A DNA stretch of 19,878 nt from Bacillota bacterium (GCA_019420525.1 JAHZHA010000009.1:23210-43087), one strand, 5' to 3'; numbered from the stretch's first letter, positions 1 through 8,500 are shown. The notes: a model not told the origin generated them from the sequence alone. Translations and numbers: made by a program.

Positions 1-272
1 GAGATCATCTGGTATCCTTCCATATTGTCCGCGTCCGTCTGTCCTTCCCGAGCCGTCATCAGTCCTATGATCCCCACCGCAACGGTAAAGGCTCCGCAGC
101 AGGAATACTCCGTCTGCATCCCCAGTCCCATCACCGAAAACATCTTCCGTGTTTCCTCTTTCAGATTCAGATTGTAGTACTCATTGCAGGCCTGAAACAT
201 GGCTTCGGCACAGGACAGGTCCGTTCCCACATGATACTGATTTACTAATTCATAAAGTCTTGCTGCTCTCAT
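1..272 (-). CDS. C_GCAxxG_C_C family redox-type protein (partial, C-terminus beyond window)
   Basis: The first 90 residues are visible, and the gene runs off the left edge of the window. Cysteines at 21, 29, 58 and 59, with CGA at 59-61 in a hydrophobic small-residue helix, match the C_GCAxxG_C_C (putative redox-active) family, whose members are small cytosolic proteins of unknown reaction. The ATG at 270-272 follows GGAG with about 8 nt spacing. In the 5' untranslated region a 6-bp inverted repeat (TGAGGG 285-290 and CCCTCA 301-306) abuts the ribosome binding site and could form a small hairpin. kptA lies upstream on the same strand with a 119-nt gap that could hold a separate promoter. The family call rests on the cysteine pattern and overall look. 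The precise role is unknown. Confidence 0.75.
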   Translation of the reverse strand, partial: MRAARLYELVNQYHVGTDLSCAEAMFQACNEYYNLNLKEETRKMFSVMGLGMQTEYSCCGAFTVAVGIIGLMTAREGQTDADNMEGYQMI

Positions 273-391
273 ATTCTGCTCCGGTGAGGGTATACTTCGC
301 CCCTCAATCTGTTCTGCTTATTTAACTTTTTAAACGATTAAGTAATGTGGATTCATATATTCCACAATGCAGCAAACAGGCTGCCGTCATG

Positions 392-955
392 CTACTCGTG
401 TTCATCCTCCAGCCTTTTCAGATACCGGGCAGGAACCTCATTTGTCAGCCACACGCCATTGGCGGACAGATAAAATGTAAAACCGTCCCGGCTCATCTGT
501 CCGGCGCGGATCAGATAAATCACGGGTTTGCCGCGCCGGCTGCCTACTTTTTCCGCTGTTTTCACGTCAGAAGACAGGTGGACATACAAGCGGTTTCCGG
601 GAAGCAGTCCCCGGGCTTCTATGGAGTCAGCAAACCGCAGAACGGTTCCGTGATACAGCATTTCCGGCGGCTCTGCCTCGGGCAGTTCCACATCCACCTG
701 AACGGAATGGCCCTGATTGGCGCGGATCATCGTCTTGTCCTCATTGAAAGCATATCTCTGCTTTTCGTCATTTCTGACGATGTCATCTAAAATTTCGCGG
801 TCGATGGCGTACTTTCTGCCGATGCCCTCCAAAAGCGCATCCACATCTGCCCAGCCGTGGGCGTCCAGCTCTATTCCGATGACCTCCGGCTTGTGCCGTA
901 AAATCAGACTCATATATTTGCTGATCCTGGTGAGATCAGATATTTTTTTTCTCAT
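392..955 (-). CDS. kptA: RNA 2'-phosphotransferase, Tpt1/KptA family
   Basis: In this family the enzyme transfers an internal RNA 2'-phosphate to NAD+, releasing nicotinamide and ADP-ribose 1'',2''-cyclic phosphate. It completes tRNA splicing in eukaryotes, but its natural substrate in most bacteria is unclear. The protein has 187 residues, close to the usual 180-odd. An N-terminal winged-helix-like lobe carries ILRHKP (R20, H21), followed by IRANQGHS (R78, H83), YHGT (101-104), VHLS (125-128) and the GSRRGKP loop (138-144). These correspond to the conserved Arg/His and NAD-binding motifs of KptA. The ATG follows a strong GGGGG-type ribosome binding site. The LysR gene ends 33 nt upstream on the same strand with no clear terminator between, so co-transcription is possible. 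It appears intact, and the family call is confident. Confidence 0.93.
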   Translation of the reverse strand: MRKKISDLTRISKYMSLILRHKPEVIGIELDAHGWADVDALLEGIGRKYAIDREILDDIVRNDEKQRYAFNEDKTMIRANQGHSVQVDVELPEAEPPEMLYHGTVLRFADSIEARGLLPGNRLYVHLSSDVKTAEKVGSRRGKPVIYLIRAGQMSRDGFTFYLSANGVWLTNEVPARYLKRLEDEHE

Positions 956-988
956 TTTTCCCCCTATATTTTTTCCTCTATGAGGTAA

Positions 989-1897
989 TCACCCGTTAAC
1001 TTGTTCTTCCATCCGTTTCTGTTCAAAATTTACTTTTGCACATTGAATAAAAGCTTTAAGCGCGGGTTTTCCCTGTAATGATTTATAGTAAATTCCAAAT
1101 GACATCGGTTCAGCATCTTTTAGTTTAATTTTGCAGATGGTTGACGTGTCAGGAACCAAAAAATCCGGCAAAAGAGAAATCCCATATCCCGCCATCACCA
1201 GCACTACGATAGATTCTGCGGATTCACAAAAATAGAATTCTGAAGGAGGACGATTTTCCATCAGCTGCCCCTGCAGTCGCATAATGGGGAGCATTCCTTT
1301 TGGAGGCATGAATAGTACGAGTTTTTCTTTCTTCAGATCTGCCATACAGACTTCTTTCCTCACAGCTAACGGATGATTCTCAGCGCAGACACAAACGACA
1401 GAGGCTTTTGCAAATTCTCTGAAAACAGCATTGACCTTCGTGTCGGGCGCTTCCCGAAATCCCACGACTGCATCCAGATCCCCGTTCTCTAATCGCTGGT
1501 AAATGTGTCGGAATGGTATTGTCTGAAGGAGCGGATGAAGTTCCGGACGAATGCCCCGCAGCCGCTCCAGGGCATCAGATATGAGTATCATGCAGGCAAA
1601 ACTGTAACAGCCGATTGCCAGTGTTTCAATAGGTTTGCCAAAGCCGCTGCTGAAACGCTTTGTGGCGCGTTCAGAGAGCATCACGATCTGCTGGGCGTCC
1701 GGCAAAAATACTTTTCCCTCTTCTGTGAGCCTGACCGAACGGGTTGTCCGCTCAAACAGCCTGGCACCCAATTCTTTTTCCAGAGACTTGATCTGCTGGC
1801 TGACCGCGGGATGTGTCACGTGCAGAGCCTGCGCTGCCTGTGCGAAGTTCAGATATTCTGAAACTGCCAGGAAGCAGGAAAGCTGAAAGGTATTCAT
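989..1897 (-). CDS. LysR-family transcriptional regulator
   Basis: The protein has 302 residues, normal for a LysR-type regulator. Residues 1-60 form the winged helix-turn-helix (FLAVSEYLNFAQAAQALHV...HPAVSQQIKSLEKELGARLF), followed by a linker helix and a periplasmic-binding-like effector domain. The ATG has an AGAGGTGA ribosome binding site 4-5 nt upstream. It is divergent from the ABC exporter at 2123. Its likely promoter overlaps the exporter promoter and a 9-bp inverted repeat, the usual arrangement for a LysR protein that represses itself and regulates its divergent target. The inducer cannot be read from the sequence. An exporter substrate or envelope stress is a guess. Confidence 0.92.
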   Translation of the reverse strand: MNTFQLSCFLAVSEYLNFAQAAQALHVTHPAVSQQIKSLEKELGARLFERTTRSVRLTEEGKVFLPDAQQIVMLSERATKRFSSGFGKPIETLAIGCYSFACMILISDALERLRGIRPELHPLLQTIPFRHIYQRLENGDLDAVVGFREAPDTKVNAVFREFAKASVVCVCAENHPLAVRKEVCMADLKKEKLVLFMPPKGMLPIMRLQGQLMENRPPSEFYFCESAESIVVLVMAGYGISLLPDFLVPDTSTICKIKLKDAEPMSFGIYYKSLQGKPALKAFIQCAKVNFEQKRMEEQVNG

Positions 1898-1917
1898 TGT
1901 ATCACCTCTTTTATTAG

Positions 1918-1975
1918 TAAGGATTTCTTTCTAATAGTAGTATATTCTAAATTCACTTTCAACCAAAAATCCTTA
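1918..1975. promoter_or_regulatory. Inverted-repeat operator between lysR and the ABC operon
   Basis: TAAGGATTT at 1918-1926 is repeated as its perfect reverse complement AAATCCTTA at 1967-1975. The similarity extends further outwards (TTATTA on both arms) if one base is skipped. The arms lie 49 bp apart from start to start and bracket both divergent promoters; the right arm overlaps the -10 of the ABC promoter. That placement suggests a two-site LysR operator. The sites are seen directly, but the binding protein is inferred. Confidence 0.55.
1934..1962 (-). promoter_or_regulatory. Promoter of the LysR gene
   Basis: On the minus strand, TTGAAA (1962-1957) and TACTAT (1939-1934) are separated by 17 bp. 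Transcription would start about 30 nt upstream of the LysR start codon. The -35 box shares bases with the -35 box of the opposing ABC promoter. Confidence 0.5.
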
Positions 1976-1979
1976 TAAT
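1952..1979 (+). promoter_or_regulatory. Promoter of the ABC exporter operon
   Basis: TTCACT (1952-1957) and a consensus TATAAT (1974-1979) are separated by 16 bp. The predicted transcript carries a leader of roughly 135 nt before the ATG at 2123. No convincing leader peptide or known riboswitch was recognised in it. Confidence 0.5.
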
Positions 1980-2122
1980 AAAATATTTGAACGGGCAGTA
2001 AACAGCAGAAAAACAGCCCAACCATCCCGGTAGAAACAAATACGAAAACAGAGCCAGCGCAGTATAAACCAGGTTGTTTTGACCCTCAAAGCATATGATA
2101 TGGAACAGGAGGTAGAGATATT

Positions 2123-3892
2123 ATGATCAGAACGCTATTGGCGCAATTGAAGCAATACAGATCTGCTTCAATCCTTGCGCCGGTCTTTACGACGGGCGAG
2201 GTACTGATGGAAGTGCTGATCCCCTTCGTCACAGCTTCAATCATCGATAAAGGTATTGAAGCGGGGAATATCCATCAAGTTTATCTTTATGGCGGTATCA
2301 TGCTGGTGATGGCATTTCTGAGTCTGACATTCGGTGTTCTGGCGGGGAGATACGCGGCAAAGGCATCATCCGGCTTTGCCTGCAATTTACGGGACGGTAT
2401 TTACGAAAAAGTACAGTCCTTTGCTTTTTCTAACATCGACAAGTACAGTACTGCCGGTCTTGTCACACGCATGACTACCGATATAACCAATATTCAGAAT
2501 GCATATCAGATGATTCTTCGTATTGCGGTCCGGGCGCCTTTGATGATGGTTTGCAGTATGCTGATGTGTTTCCTCATCAGCGTGAAGTTGAGTATGATTT
2601 TCCTTGCCGCTATCCTCATCCTTGCCGTCGCGCTGATTTTTATTATGACCCGCACCCTTCCTGTATTTACCCGGGTATTCCGCAAATATGACGATCTGAA
2701 CGCCAGTGTGCAGGAAAATGTGTCTGCGATTCGCGTAGTAAAGGCGTTTGTACGGGAAGATTACGAAAACGAAAAATTCCAGAAAGCGGCTGAAAATCTC
2801 TATGGTCTTTTTGTCAAAGCGGAGAGCATCCTGGCTTTAAACAATCCGGTGATGATGACGGTGGTCTATGGCTGTATTCTGGCGATTTCCTGGTTCGGCG
2901 CACATTTTATCGTATCCGGTGATCTTACTACCGGGAATCTGACCAGTCTGTTCAGTTATGTGATGAGTGTCCTGATGTCTCTTATGATGCTTTCCATGAT
3001 TTTTGTGATGATCACTATGAGTGCAGCCAGCGGCCGGTGCGTCGCAGAAGTTCTGAATGAAGTACCGGACATGTCCGATCCGGAAGAGCCTGAGAAAAAC
3101 GTTGCGGATGGCAGCATTGACTTTAATCATGTCAACTTTTCCTACAAACACGGCGATGGAGAACGGACACTTACAGATATCGATCTACATATCCGTTCCG
3201 GTGAAACCATCGGGATCATCGGTGGAACCGGCTGCGGCAAATCGAGTCTGGTCAGCCTCGTCAGCCGCCTGTATGATGTGGACAGCGGCAGTGTCTGCAT
3301 CGGCGGAAAAGACGTGCGCTTTTATGATACAGAGACTCTGCGCGATCAGGTGGCCGTAGTGCTGCAAAAAAATGTTCTGTTTTCCGGCACGATTCTGGAT
3401 AATCTTCGCTGGGGCAAGGAAGATGCCACGGAGGAGGAGTGTGCCGAGGCATGCCGCCAGGCCTGTGCCGACGAATTTATCAGGCGTCTTCCCGACGGTT
3501 ACAACACTTGGATTGAGCAGGGCGGCAGCAATGTCTCCGGTGGTCAGAAACAGCGGCTCTGCATTGCCCGCGCGCTGCTGAAAAAACCGAAAATTTTGAT
3601 TTTGGACGATTCTACCAGTGCCGTTGATACGGCTACCGATGCGAAGATCCGGACCGCTTTGTCAGAGACAATCTCCGGAACTACGAAACTTATCGTGGCG
3701 CAGCGTATTTCCAGCGTGCAGGATGCAGACCGCATACTTGTTTTGGAGGGCGGAAAAATCAACGGATTTGACAGTCATGAAAATCTGCTGGAAACCAATC
3801 AGATTTACCGCGAGATTTACGAAGTGCAGACTCAGGGCGGCGGCGATTTTGATCACCCTGTCCGGGAAGGAGAGGAAGGTGTTCAGGCATGA
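2123..3892 (+). CDS. ABC exporter, permease-ATPase subunit 1 (degenerate catalytic site)
   Basis: This is a half-size type IV ABC exporter subunit of 589 residues. An N-terminal six-helix transmembrane domain (about 15-310) precedes a nucleotide-binding domain with Walker A GGTGCGKSS (367-375), signature VSGGQ (471-475) and Walker B ending in D495. The residue after the Walker B aspartate is D496 instead of the catalytic glutamate, and the H-loop position is Q527 instead of histidine (AQRISS). The subunit therefore supplies the non-hydrolytic Walker face of a heterodimer, as in BmrCD or TM287/288-like multidrug exporters. An AGGAGGT ribosome binding site lies 9 nt before the ATG. The next subunit starts in a 4-nt ATGA overlap, implying translational coupling. 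The substrate is unknown; drugs, lipids or peptides are all possible. Confidence 0.93.
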   Translation: MIRTLLAQLKQYRSASILAPVFTTGEVLMEVLIPFVTASIIDKGIEAGNIHQVYLYGGIMLVMAFLSLTFGVLAGRYAAKASSGFACNLRDGIYEKVQSFAFSNIDKYSTAGLVTRMTTDITNIQNAYQMILRIAVRAPLMMVCSMLMCFLISVKLSMIFLAAILILAVALIFIMTRTLPVFTRVFRKYDDLNASVQENVSAIRVVKAFVREDYENEKFQKAAENLYGLFVKAESILALNNPVMMTVVYGCILAISWFGAHFIVSGDLTTGNLTSLFSYVMSVLMSLMMLSMIFVMITMSAASGRCVAEVLNEVPDMSDPEEPEKNVADGSIDFNHVNFSYKHGDGERTLTDIDLHIRSGETIGIIGGTGCGKSSLVSLVSRLYDVDSGSVCIGGKDVRFYDTETLRDQVAVVLQKNVLFSGTILDNLRWGKEDATEEECAEACRQACADEFIRRLPDGYNTWIEQGGSNVSGGQKQRLCIARALLKKPKILILDDSTSAVDTATDAKIRTALSETISGTTKLIVAQRISSVQDADRILVLEGGKINGFDSHENLLETNQIYREIYEVQTQGGGDFDHPVREGEEGVQA

Positions 3893-5781
3893 CGATACAG
3901 AAAAATAGCAAAATGAGCAGAGGCCAACAGCTCCATGCCATGGGACAGGTTCTGGGTTATATGCTGAGAAATTACAAGTTCTCATTTATTGCAGTAGTCG
4001 TGTGCATTCTCGGTTCCGCACTGGCGACTCTTCGCGGAACCCTGTTTATGCAAAGTCTGATCGACGATTACATCGCTCCGTTGACGCAGACGCAGGCCCC
4101 TGACTACTCCGCTTTGGCCGCTGCCCTGTTTTCTGTGGCAATCACCTACGGGATCGGGATCTTCTGTGCTTATGCCTACAACCGGATCATGGTCAATGTC
4201 AGTCAGGGAACTATGCGCAATCTCCGCATAGAATTGTTTCAGCATATGGAATCTCTGCCCATCCGGTATTTTGATACTCACGCTCACGGGGATATCATGT
4301 CTGTTTATACGAACGACGTTGACACCCTCCGACAATTGATGAGTCAGGGAATCCCTCAGGTCATCAATTCCGGCGTAACCATTCTGACTTCTTTTATCAG
4401 CATGTTCATACTGGACGTACCGCTGACGATCATCACGCTGGCGGTGATCGCTGTAATGCTCTTTACGACTTCCCGGATTGCCGCAAAGTCTTCTTTCTAT
4501 TTTTCCCGTCAACAGAGAGATCTGGGAACAGTCAACGGTTACATCGAGGAAATGATGAATGGACAAAAAGTGATCAAGGTGTTCTGCCATGAAGAAAAGA
4601 GTCTGGAACAATTTCGCAAATTGAACGAAAAATTGCGGGAAAGTGCAGAAAAGGCCAATACCTTTTCCAACATCAGTATGCCTATCAATATAAACTTAGG
4701 AAATGTCAGTTATGTGTTATGTGCGGTAGTGGGTGCCGTCTTCGCTCTGAACGGTTATCTGGGTCTGACTCTAGGCACACTGGTCTCCTTTCTGGCGCTG
4801 AATAAGAATTCCACTCAGCCCGTCAGTATGATCAGCCAGCAGCTCAACAGTATCGTTATGGCAATGGCCGGCGCCCGTCGTATCTTCGATCTGATGGACG
4901 AAAAGTCGGAAAACGATGACGGATATGTAACTCTGGTCAATGTAAAAGAAAACGACGATGGCTCGCTGAACGAAACCGCTGAGAATACCGGTGTCTGGGC
5001 CTGGAAGCATTCGTATAAGGAAGATGGAACCGTCACCTACAAGAAGCTGGAGGGTCTAATCACTTTCCACGACGTGGACTTCGGTTATGAGAAGGATAAA
5101 GTCGTTCTTCACAACATCAAAATGTATGCTGCACCGGGTCAGAAAATCGCCTTTGTCGGTTCTACCGGAGCAGGGAAAACCACTATCACGAACCTCATAA
5201 ACAGGTTCTACGATATCACAGACGGCGAGATCCGTTATGATGGAATCAACATCGATGAGATCAGAAAGGTCGATCTGCGCCGCAGTCTGGGAGTGGTCCT
5301 TCAGGATACTCATCTGTTTACCGGCACAGTAATGGAAAATATCCGCTATGGACGTCTGGACGCAACGGATGAAGAATGTATTGCGGCAGCGAAACTGGCT
5401 AATGCAGACGGCTTTATCCGTCGACTGCCGGATGGTTATCAGACTGTATTGACAAGTGACGGAACCAACCTTTCACAAGGACAGAGACAGCTGCTGGCCA
5501 TTGCCCGTGCCGCTGTAGCCGACCCTCCGGTACTGATTCTGGACGAAGCGACTTCCTCCATCGACACTCGTACAGAAGCTCTGGTGCAGCAGGGAATGGA
5601 CAGCCTGATGGATGGCCGGACTACTTTTGTAATTGCCCACCGGCTGTCTACCGTAAAAAATGCTGACTGTATCATGGTTCTGGAACAAGGGCGTATTATT
5701 GAACGCGGTTCTCACGATCAGTTGATCGAGAAAAAGGGCCGGTATTATCAACTGTACACAGGAAACGCAATCGGAACATAA
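3889..5781 (+). CDS. ABC exporter, permease-ATPase subunit 2 (canonical Walker B, degenerate signature)
   Basis: This is the partner subunit, with 630 residues. Six transmembrane helices (about 30-320) are followed by an extra acidic/aromatic linker (about 345-395, containing TGVWAWKH) and a nucleotide-binding domain. Walker A is GSTGAGKTT (424-432). Walker B has the catalytic glutamate E553, and the H-loop histidine is H584. The signature reads LSQGQ (528-532) instead of LSGGQ. Paired with subunit 1, this gives one consensus ATP site (subunit 2 Walker motifs, subunit 1 VSGGQ) and one degenerate site (subunit 1 D496/Q527, subunit 2 LSQGQ). That complementarity argues strongly for an obligate heterodimer. 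The overlap with the upstream gene and the terminator 36 nt downstream define a two-gene operon. Confidence 0.93.
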   Translation: MTIQKNSKMSRGQQLHAMGQVLGYMLRNYKFSFIAVVVCILGSALATLRGTLFMQSLIDDYIAPLTQTQAPDYSALAAALFSVAITYGIGIFCAYAYNRIMVNVSQGTMRNLRIELFQHMESLPIRYFDTHAHGDIMSVYTNDVDTLRQLMSQGIPQVINSGVTILTSFISMFILDVPLTIITLAVIAVMLFTTSRIAAKSSFYFSRQQRDLGTVNGYIEEMMNGQKVIKVFCHEEKSLEQFRKLNEKLRESAEKANTFSNISMPININLGNVSYVLCAVVGAVFALNGYLGLTLGTLVSFLALNKNSTQPVSMISQQLNSIVMAMAGARRIFDLMDEKSENDDGYVTLVNVKENDDGSLNETAENTGVWAWKHSYKEDGTVTYKKLEGLITFHDVDFGYEKDKVVLHNIKMYAAPGQKIAFVGSTGAGKTTITNLINRFYDITDGEIRYDGINIDEIRKVDLRRSLGVVLQDTHLFTGTVMENIRYGRLDATDEECIAAAKLANADGFIRRLPDGYQTVLTSDGTNLSQGQRQLLAIARAAVADPPVLILDEATSSIDTRTEALVQQGMDSLMDGRTTFVIAHRLSTVKNADCIMVLEQGRIIERGSHDQLIEKKGRYYQLYTGNAIGT

Positions 5782-5816
5782 AAGCTGTTATATCTACAGG
5801 AAAACAGAGTAAAACG

Positions 5817-5859
5817 AAACGCGCGGCAGTTTCATTAGAATCCTGCCGCGTGTTTTTTT
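5817..5859 (+). terminator. Intrinsic terminator of the ABC operon
   Basis: The stem CGCGGCAG (5822-5829) pairs with CTGCCGCG (5843-5850) and extends through a G-U pair and A-T pairs to about 13 bp, with a 13-nt loop and a run of seven T (5853-5859). The A-rich 5' side may also allow it to stop transcription of the minus-strand operon that ends at 5887. Confidence 0.85.
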
Positions 5860-5886
5860 GAAACGTCATGATCTTTCGCCATTCTG

Positions 5887-6990
5887 TCAGGTCTGCTGAT
5901 GAAACATCGTGACAATCCGGCAGTCCGGGCAGATTTCGATATAAAGCGTTCCCTCCGCGCAGTCTTCGACGGTGTCCCAGTGAATCTGCGCCAGATATTT
6001 CATTTTCTTTCCGCATTCCGGGCATTCCCGGTATTCCCAGTCCTGTACCCAGCTTGCGAATCCCCCGATAGTATTTACGTCATCGTTGAATGCCCCGTAG
6101 AACAGCGGTCTTTCCTTTTCAGAAACGACAAACCTGTTTTCCGTCATTTTATTTACGACTTCATCGCTGAAATAGTTTTCTTCGATGCCTTCAAATTCCA
6201 GAATTTCACTTTTGCCGTCAGGCGTAAATCTGCTGGAAATTCCTTCCGAAAGGGTCACGCAGTTGGGACAGCAGCTGGCCGTGATGATTCCGTCGATTCC
6301 CAGGAAGGAAAAGCGCGGATCTCTGCCGTCCAGTACCAGTATGTCCACCAGTTCACATCCGCAGTGAGGACATTTTTCTCCTCTCTTTCGGGCGATAAAC
6401 GTTCCCTTTTCGTTTTTTGCCGGTCCGGGCTCAAAGGAATAGCATTTATCGTAGTTCAGTTTTATATAATCGTTTTTGCTGTCGAAAGTCCATCCGCCTT
6501 CTTCGGCGTAAATGTCGGAATCCACATAGAGACTTTTTCTCCAGGGTCTGGGATTTCTTTTCAGCTCATACAGAGCGTTCTGCGCCTTTTTTCCGCCTGC
6601 CATGGCAAGACAGCTCATGAGGCGGCTCCCCTCATTTCCTGAATCTGTAGCCGTCAGCTTTTCGATGAGCCTGTCTGTCATCTCTTCCCCTGCTTCGTAG
6701 TAGAGCTCGGAGGGATAAAAAATTTCTCTCTCAAATGCGGCCTCTGCAAGTTCGCTGCAGTCGGTTCCCCTGGTCATCAGATCATGAAAGATCTCGCACT
6801 CGTCCGTTTTGTAAAATTCATCTTCCTGAGATGACCTCAGTTTTTTGAGAACCTGTCTCTTCTTCTCTTCGATTTCCTGCGCCGTCCAGTGATTCACCTC
6901 TTCTCTGTGGTGTCTCGCCCTGCATCTCCAGCACAGTCCCTCAAATCCCAGCGGTGTTCCGCATTCCGGGCATTCATATTTCAAAGCCAT
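5887..6990 (-). CDS. Multi-CxxC zinc-ribbon protein with DUF1963-like C-terminus
   Basis: The protein has 367 residues and is predicted to be soluble. An N-terminal zinc ribbon (C7, C10, C20, C23) is followed by a helical, HEAT-like stretch (about 60-145), then NPRPWRKSLYVDSDIYAEEGGW (about 146-167), which resembles a segment seen in DUF1963/YwqG-like proteins. A second cysteine set (C207, C210, C241, C244) and a C-terminal set (C323, C326, C354, C357) follow. The segment IGGFASWVQ...CPECGKKMKYLAQ (308-335) fits the DUF1963 core. The molecular function is unknown; such proteins often occur among immunity-like genes. It is the last gene of the minus-strand operon, 81 nt after the DUF4274 gene. 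The ribosome binding site is weak (AAGGATG about 13 nt upstream). The family assignment is moderate; that it is a real gene is likely. Confidence 0.75.
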   Translation of the reverse strand: MALKYECPECGTPLGFEGLCWRCRARHHREEVNHWTAQEIEEKKRQVLKKLRSSQEDEFYKTDECEIFHDLMTRGTDCSELAEAAFEREIFYPSELYYEAGEEMTDRLIEKLTATDSGNEGSRLMSCLAMAGGKKAQNALYELKRNPRPWRKSLYVDSDIYAEEGGWTFDSKNDYIKLNYDKCYSFEPGPAKNEKGTFIARKRGEKCPHCGCELVDILVLDGRDPRFSFLGIDGIITASCCPNCVTLSEGISSRFTPDGKSEILEFEGIEENYFSDEVVNKMTENRFVVSEKERPLFYGAFNDDVNTIGGFASWVQDWEYRECPECGKKMKYLAQIHWDTVEDCAEGTLYIEICPDCRIVTMFHQQT

Positions 6991-7071
6991 GATCTCTGTA
7001 TCATCCTTTCTGCAGTTTTTCTTTCATCGCCATCCATCCGGACCAGGCGCTCTCCGCAATGGAGACGCTTT

Positions 7072-7656
7072 TTATTCTTCGACAGCATCACAGAGCCTTT
7101 CCATGATTTCGGAAAGCTCTTCCGGTATTCCTTCTTCCCATCCCGGGTTTTCGAGAATTTCTCCGCCAAGCGGTTCAAAGAAAACATCCGGTATTTTTGC
7201 CTTTGCCCTGCTTTCGTCATATTCCGCAGTCCAGTCATAACCGTCAGAATAGAAATCGTCTGACGGGTCAAAAGCATATATCTGATTTTCATATAAACCG
7301 GAAAGCCAATTTTTCTCAATCGCGTCTATGATGTCGTAGTCTTCCAGGCTCCATGGATTTTCTTCTTCGCATTCTTTTCTGTCTGCATAATTCTCTTTGT
7401 AAAATGCCGGTGCCATATGCCAGTAAAGGCAGAGTATGGTTCCCCTGTCGGTATCCGGCCGGCTGACAATCCACTGAATCACTTTCTTCGGATTGTCAAA
7501 GTTCCAGCTCATCGCAAGAAGCTGCCTTTCTTCCGGCGTATTTTTCTCAAGATAATCGATAATCAGACCGGCGCTTAATTCGTCAAATCCGTCTTCGTCG
7601 ATTTCGATTTCATCCCATTCAAAATCGGGCTTCAATATTTCATCTACAGTAAGCAT
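7072..7656 (-). CDS. DUF4274 domain-containing protein
   Basis: The protein has 194 residues and is strongly acidic, with no signal peptide or membrane helix. Residues about 37-100 (LLAMSWNFDNPKKVIQWIVS...DRGTILCLYWHM) match the DUF4274 pattern: a W-N-W/F-D motif, a wI..p helix, then a cysteine/aspartate-bearing turn and a tryptophan. The function is uncharacterised. The ATG at 7656-7654 is preferred over an in-frame start seven codons earlier because AAGGAG lies about 8 nt upstream and overlaps the stop codon of the DUF4253 gene. The two genes are separated by only 11 nt. Like its neighbours it resembles immunity proteins of polymorphic toxin systems, but no toxin is present, so that role is inferred. 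Confidence 0.82.
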   Translation of the reverse strand: MLTVDEILKPDFEWDEIEIDEDGFDELSAGLIIDYLEKNTPEERQLLAMSWNFDNPKKVIQWIVSRPDTDRGTILCLYWHMAPAFYKENYADRKECEEENPWSLEDYDIIDAIEKNWLSGLYENQIYAFDPSDDFYSDGYDWTAEYDESRAKAKIPDVFFEPLGGEILENPGWEEGIPEELSEIMERLCDAVEE

Positions 7657-7667
7657 AATTCTTCTCC

Positions 7668-8492
7668 TTAATCCCACCAGAAGTACCAGACGACAGACTG
7701 GCGCAGCACATCGGCGAGAGTGCCTGCCGTTGCTTCCTCCGGTCCCTGATCGACCACATCAGGGCAGAAGCCGTACTGCTCCTCCGCCGTTTCCATGGCT
7801 TTCTCCGCAGGGACAGGAGCCGGAAGGTAAAACTCCAGCACATCGTGAGTCATGGCAGCGGGCACTGCGCCATATTCTTCAAACCAGTATTTTGCAGCCG
7901 CCATCAGTTCCGGTGTGTCGGGACATTCATTCCAGCCGCCGAAGGGCAGCCAGGCAAAAATTTCCCAGGGGTTCTTCACCGGGATTTTCGCCAGAACGAG
8001 AGGATACGTCATGCCGGTATCATAATTCCAGTAACCGGAGAAACGATTATTGTCATATCCGCCCTTCATCTCTCCCAGGATCTCCTTTTCCCAGTCCATG
8101 TCATCGTCTGCCGCTTCTTCTTTGCGCAGGCCCGTCAGTTTCTCCAGGACAGCCTTACCGTCTGCCACGGGAGCGTCAAGCATTTTCTTCCGGTATTCCG
8201 CCACCTTTTCCGGATCAAAAGAATAGCCTTCCTCTCCGTCGCTGTCAGGATCGGAATTCATAATGAGACACTCCCACAGGATTTCGTCGTCTGCCCTGAC
8301 CAGCACCGGTATAAATCCCCCGCGGGTGCTGTCCTGTCTGGCGCGGCGATAGGCTTCCATGACGGGATCGTCGTCCTCCATGGCGGGGAAATAGGTACAC
8401 TCACAATTCAGATATTCCATCACAGCGCGGGCCGGTTCCGGGAGATTCGCTGCTGCCGGGCCGTCAGCGACCCTTACACCATATTTTTCCAT
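7668..8492 (-). CDS. DUF4253 domain-containing protein
   Basis: The protein has 274 residues, is acidic and is predicted cytosolic. The C-terminal 100 residues carry the DUF4253 hallmarks: TPELMAAAKYWFEEYGAVPAAMTHDVLEFYLPAP, then EEQYGFCPDVVDQG and the terminal VVWYFWWD. The N-terminal half is a variable alpha/beta region. A GTG start 12 nt upstream (8504) is possible, but it would sit on the AGGAG ribosome binding site (8508-8504). The ATG at 8492-8490 lies about 11 nt after that site and is preferred. It starts 8 nt after the stop of the DUF4241 gene and is followed 11 nt later by the DUF4274 gene, so the three are almost certainly co-transcribed. The biochemical function is unknown. Confidence 0.88.
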   Translation of the reverse strand: MEKYGVRVADGPAAANLPEPARAVMEYLNCECTYFPAMEDDDPVMEAYRRARQDSTRGGFIPVLVRADDEILWECLIMNSDPDSDGEEGYSFDPEKVAEYRKKMLDAPVADGKAVLEKLTGLRKEEAADDDMDWEKEILGEMKGGYDNNRFSGYWNYDTGMTYPLVLAKIPVKNPWEIFAWLPFGGWNECPDTPELMAAAKYWFEEYGAVPAAMTHDVLEFYLPAPVPAEKAMETAEEQYGFCPDVVDQGPEEATAGTLADVLRQSVVWYFWWD

Positions 8493-8500
8493 ATATATTT

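Noticed and set aside
3982..4611. 209-residue minus-strand ORF within the second ABC gene
   Set aside because: His/Asp/Arg-rich shadow of a well-supported coding region, with no start context.
5899..6642. 247-residue plus-strand ORF
   Set aside because: Phe/Ser/Arg-rich antisense of the multi-CxxC protein. The minus frame has ordered CxxC motifs.
7044..7075. Hairpin GCGCTCTCC/GGAGACGC followed by TTTTT on the plus strand
   Set aside because: The stem has a bulge, there is no plus-strand gene to terminate, and on the operon's strand the T-run is on the wrong side.
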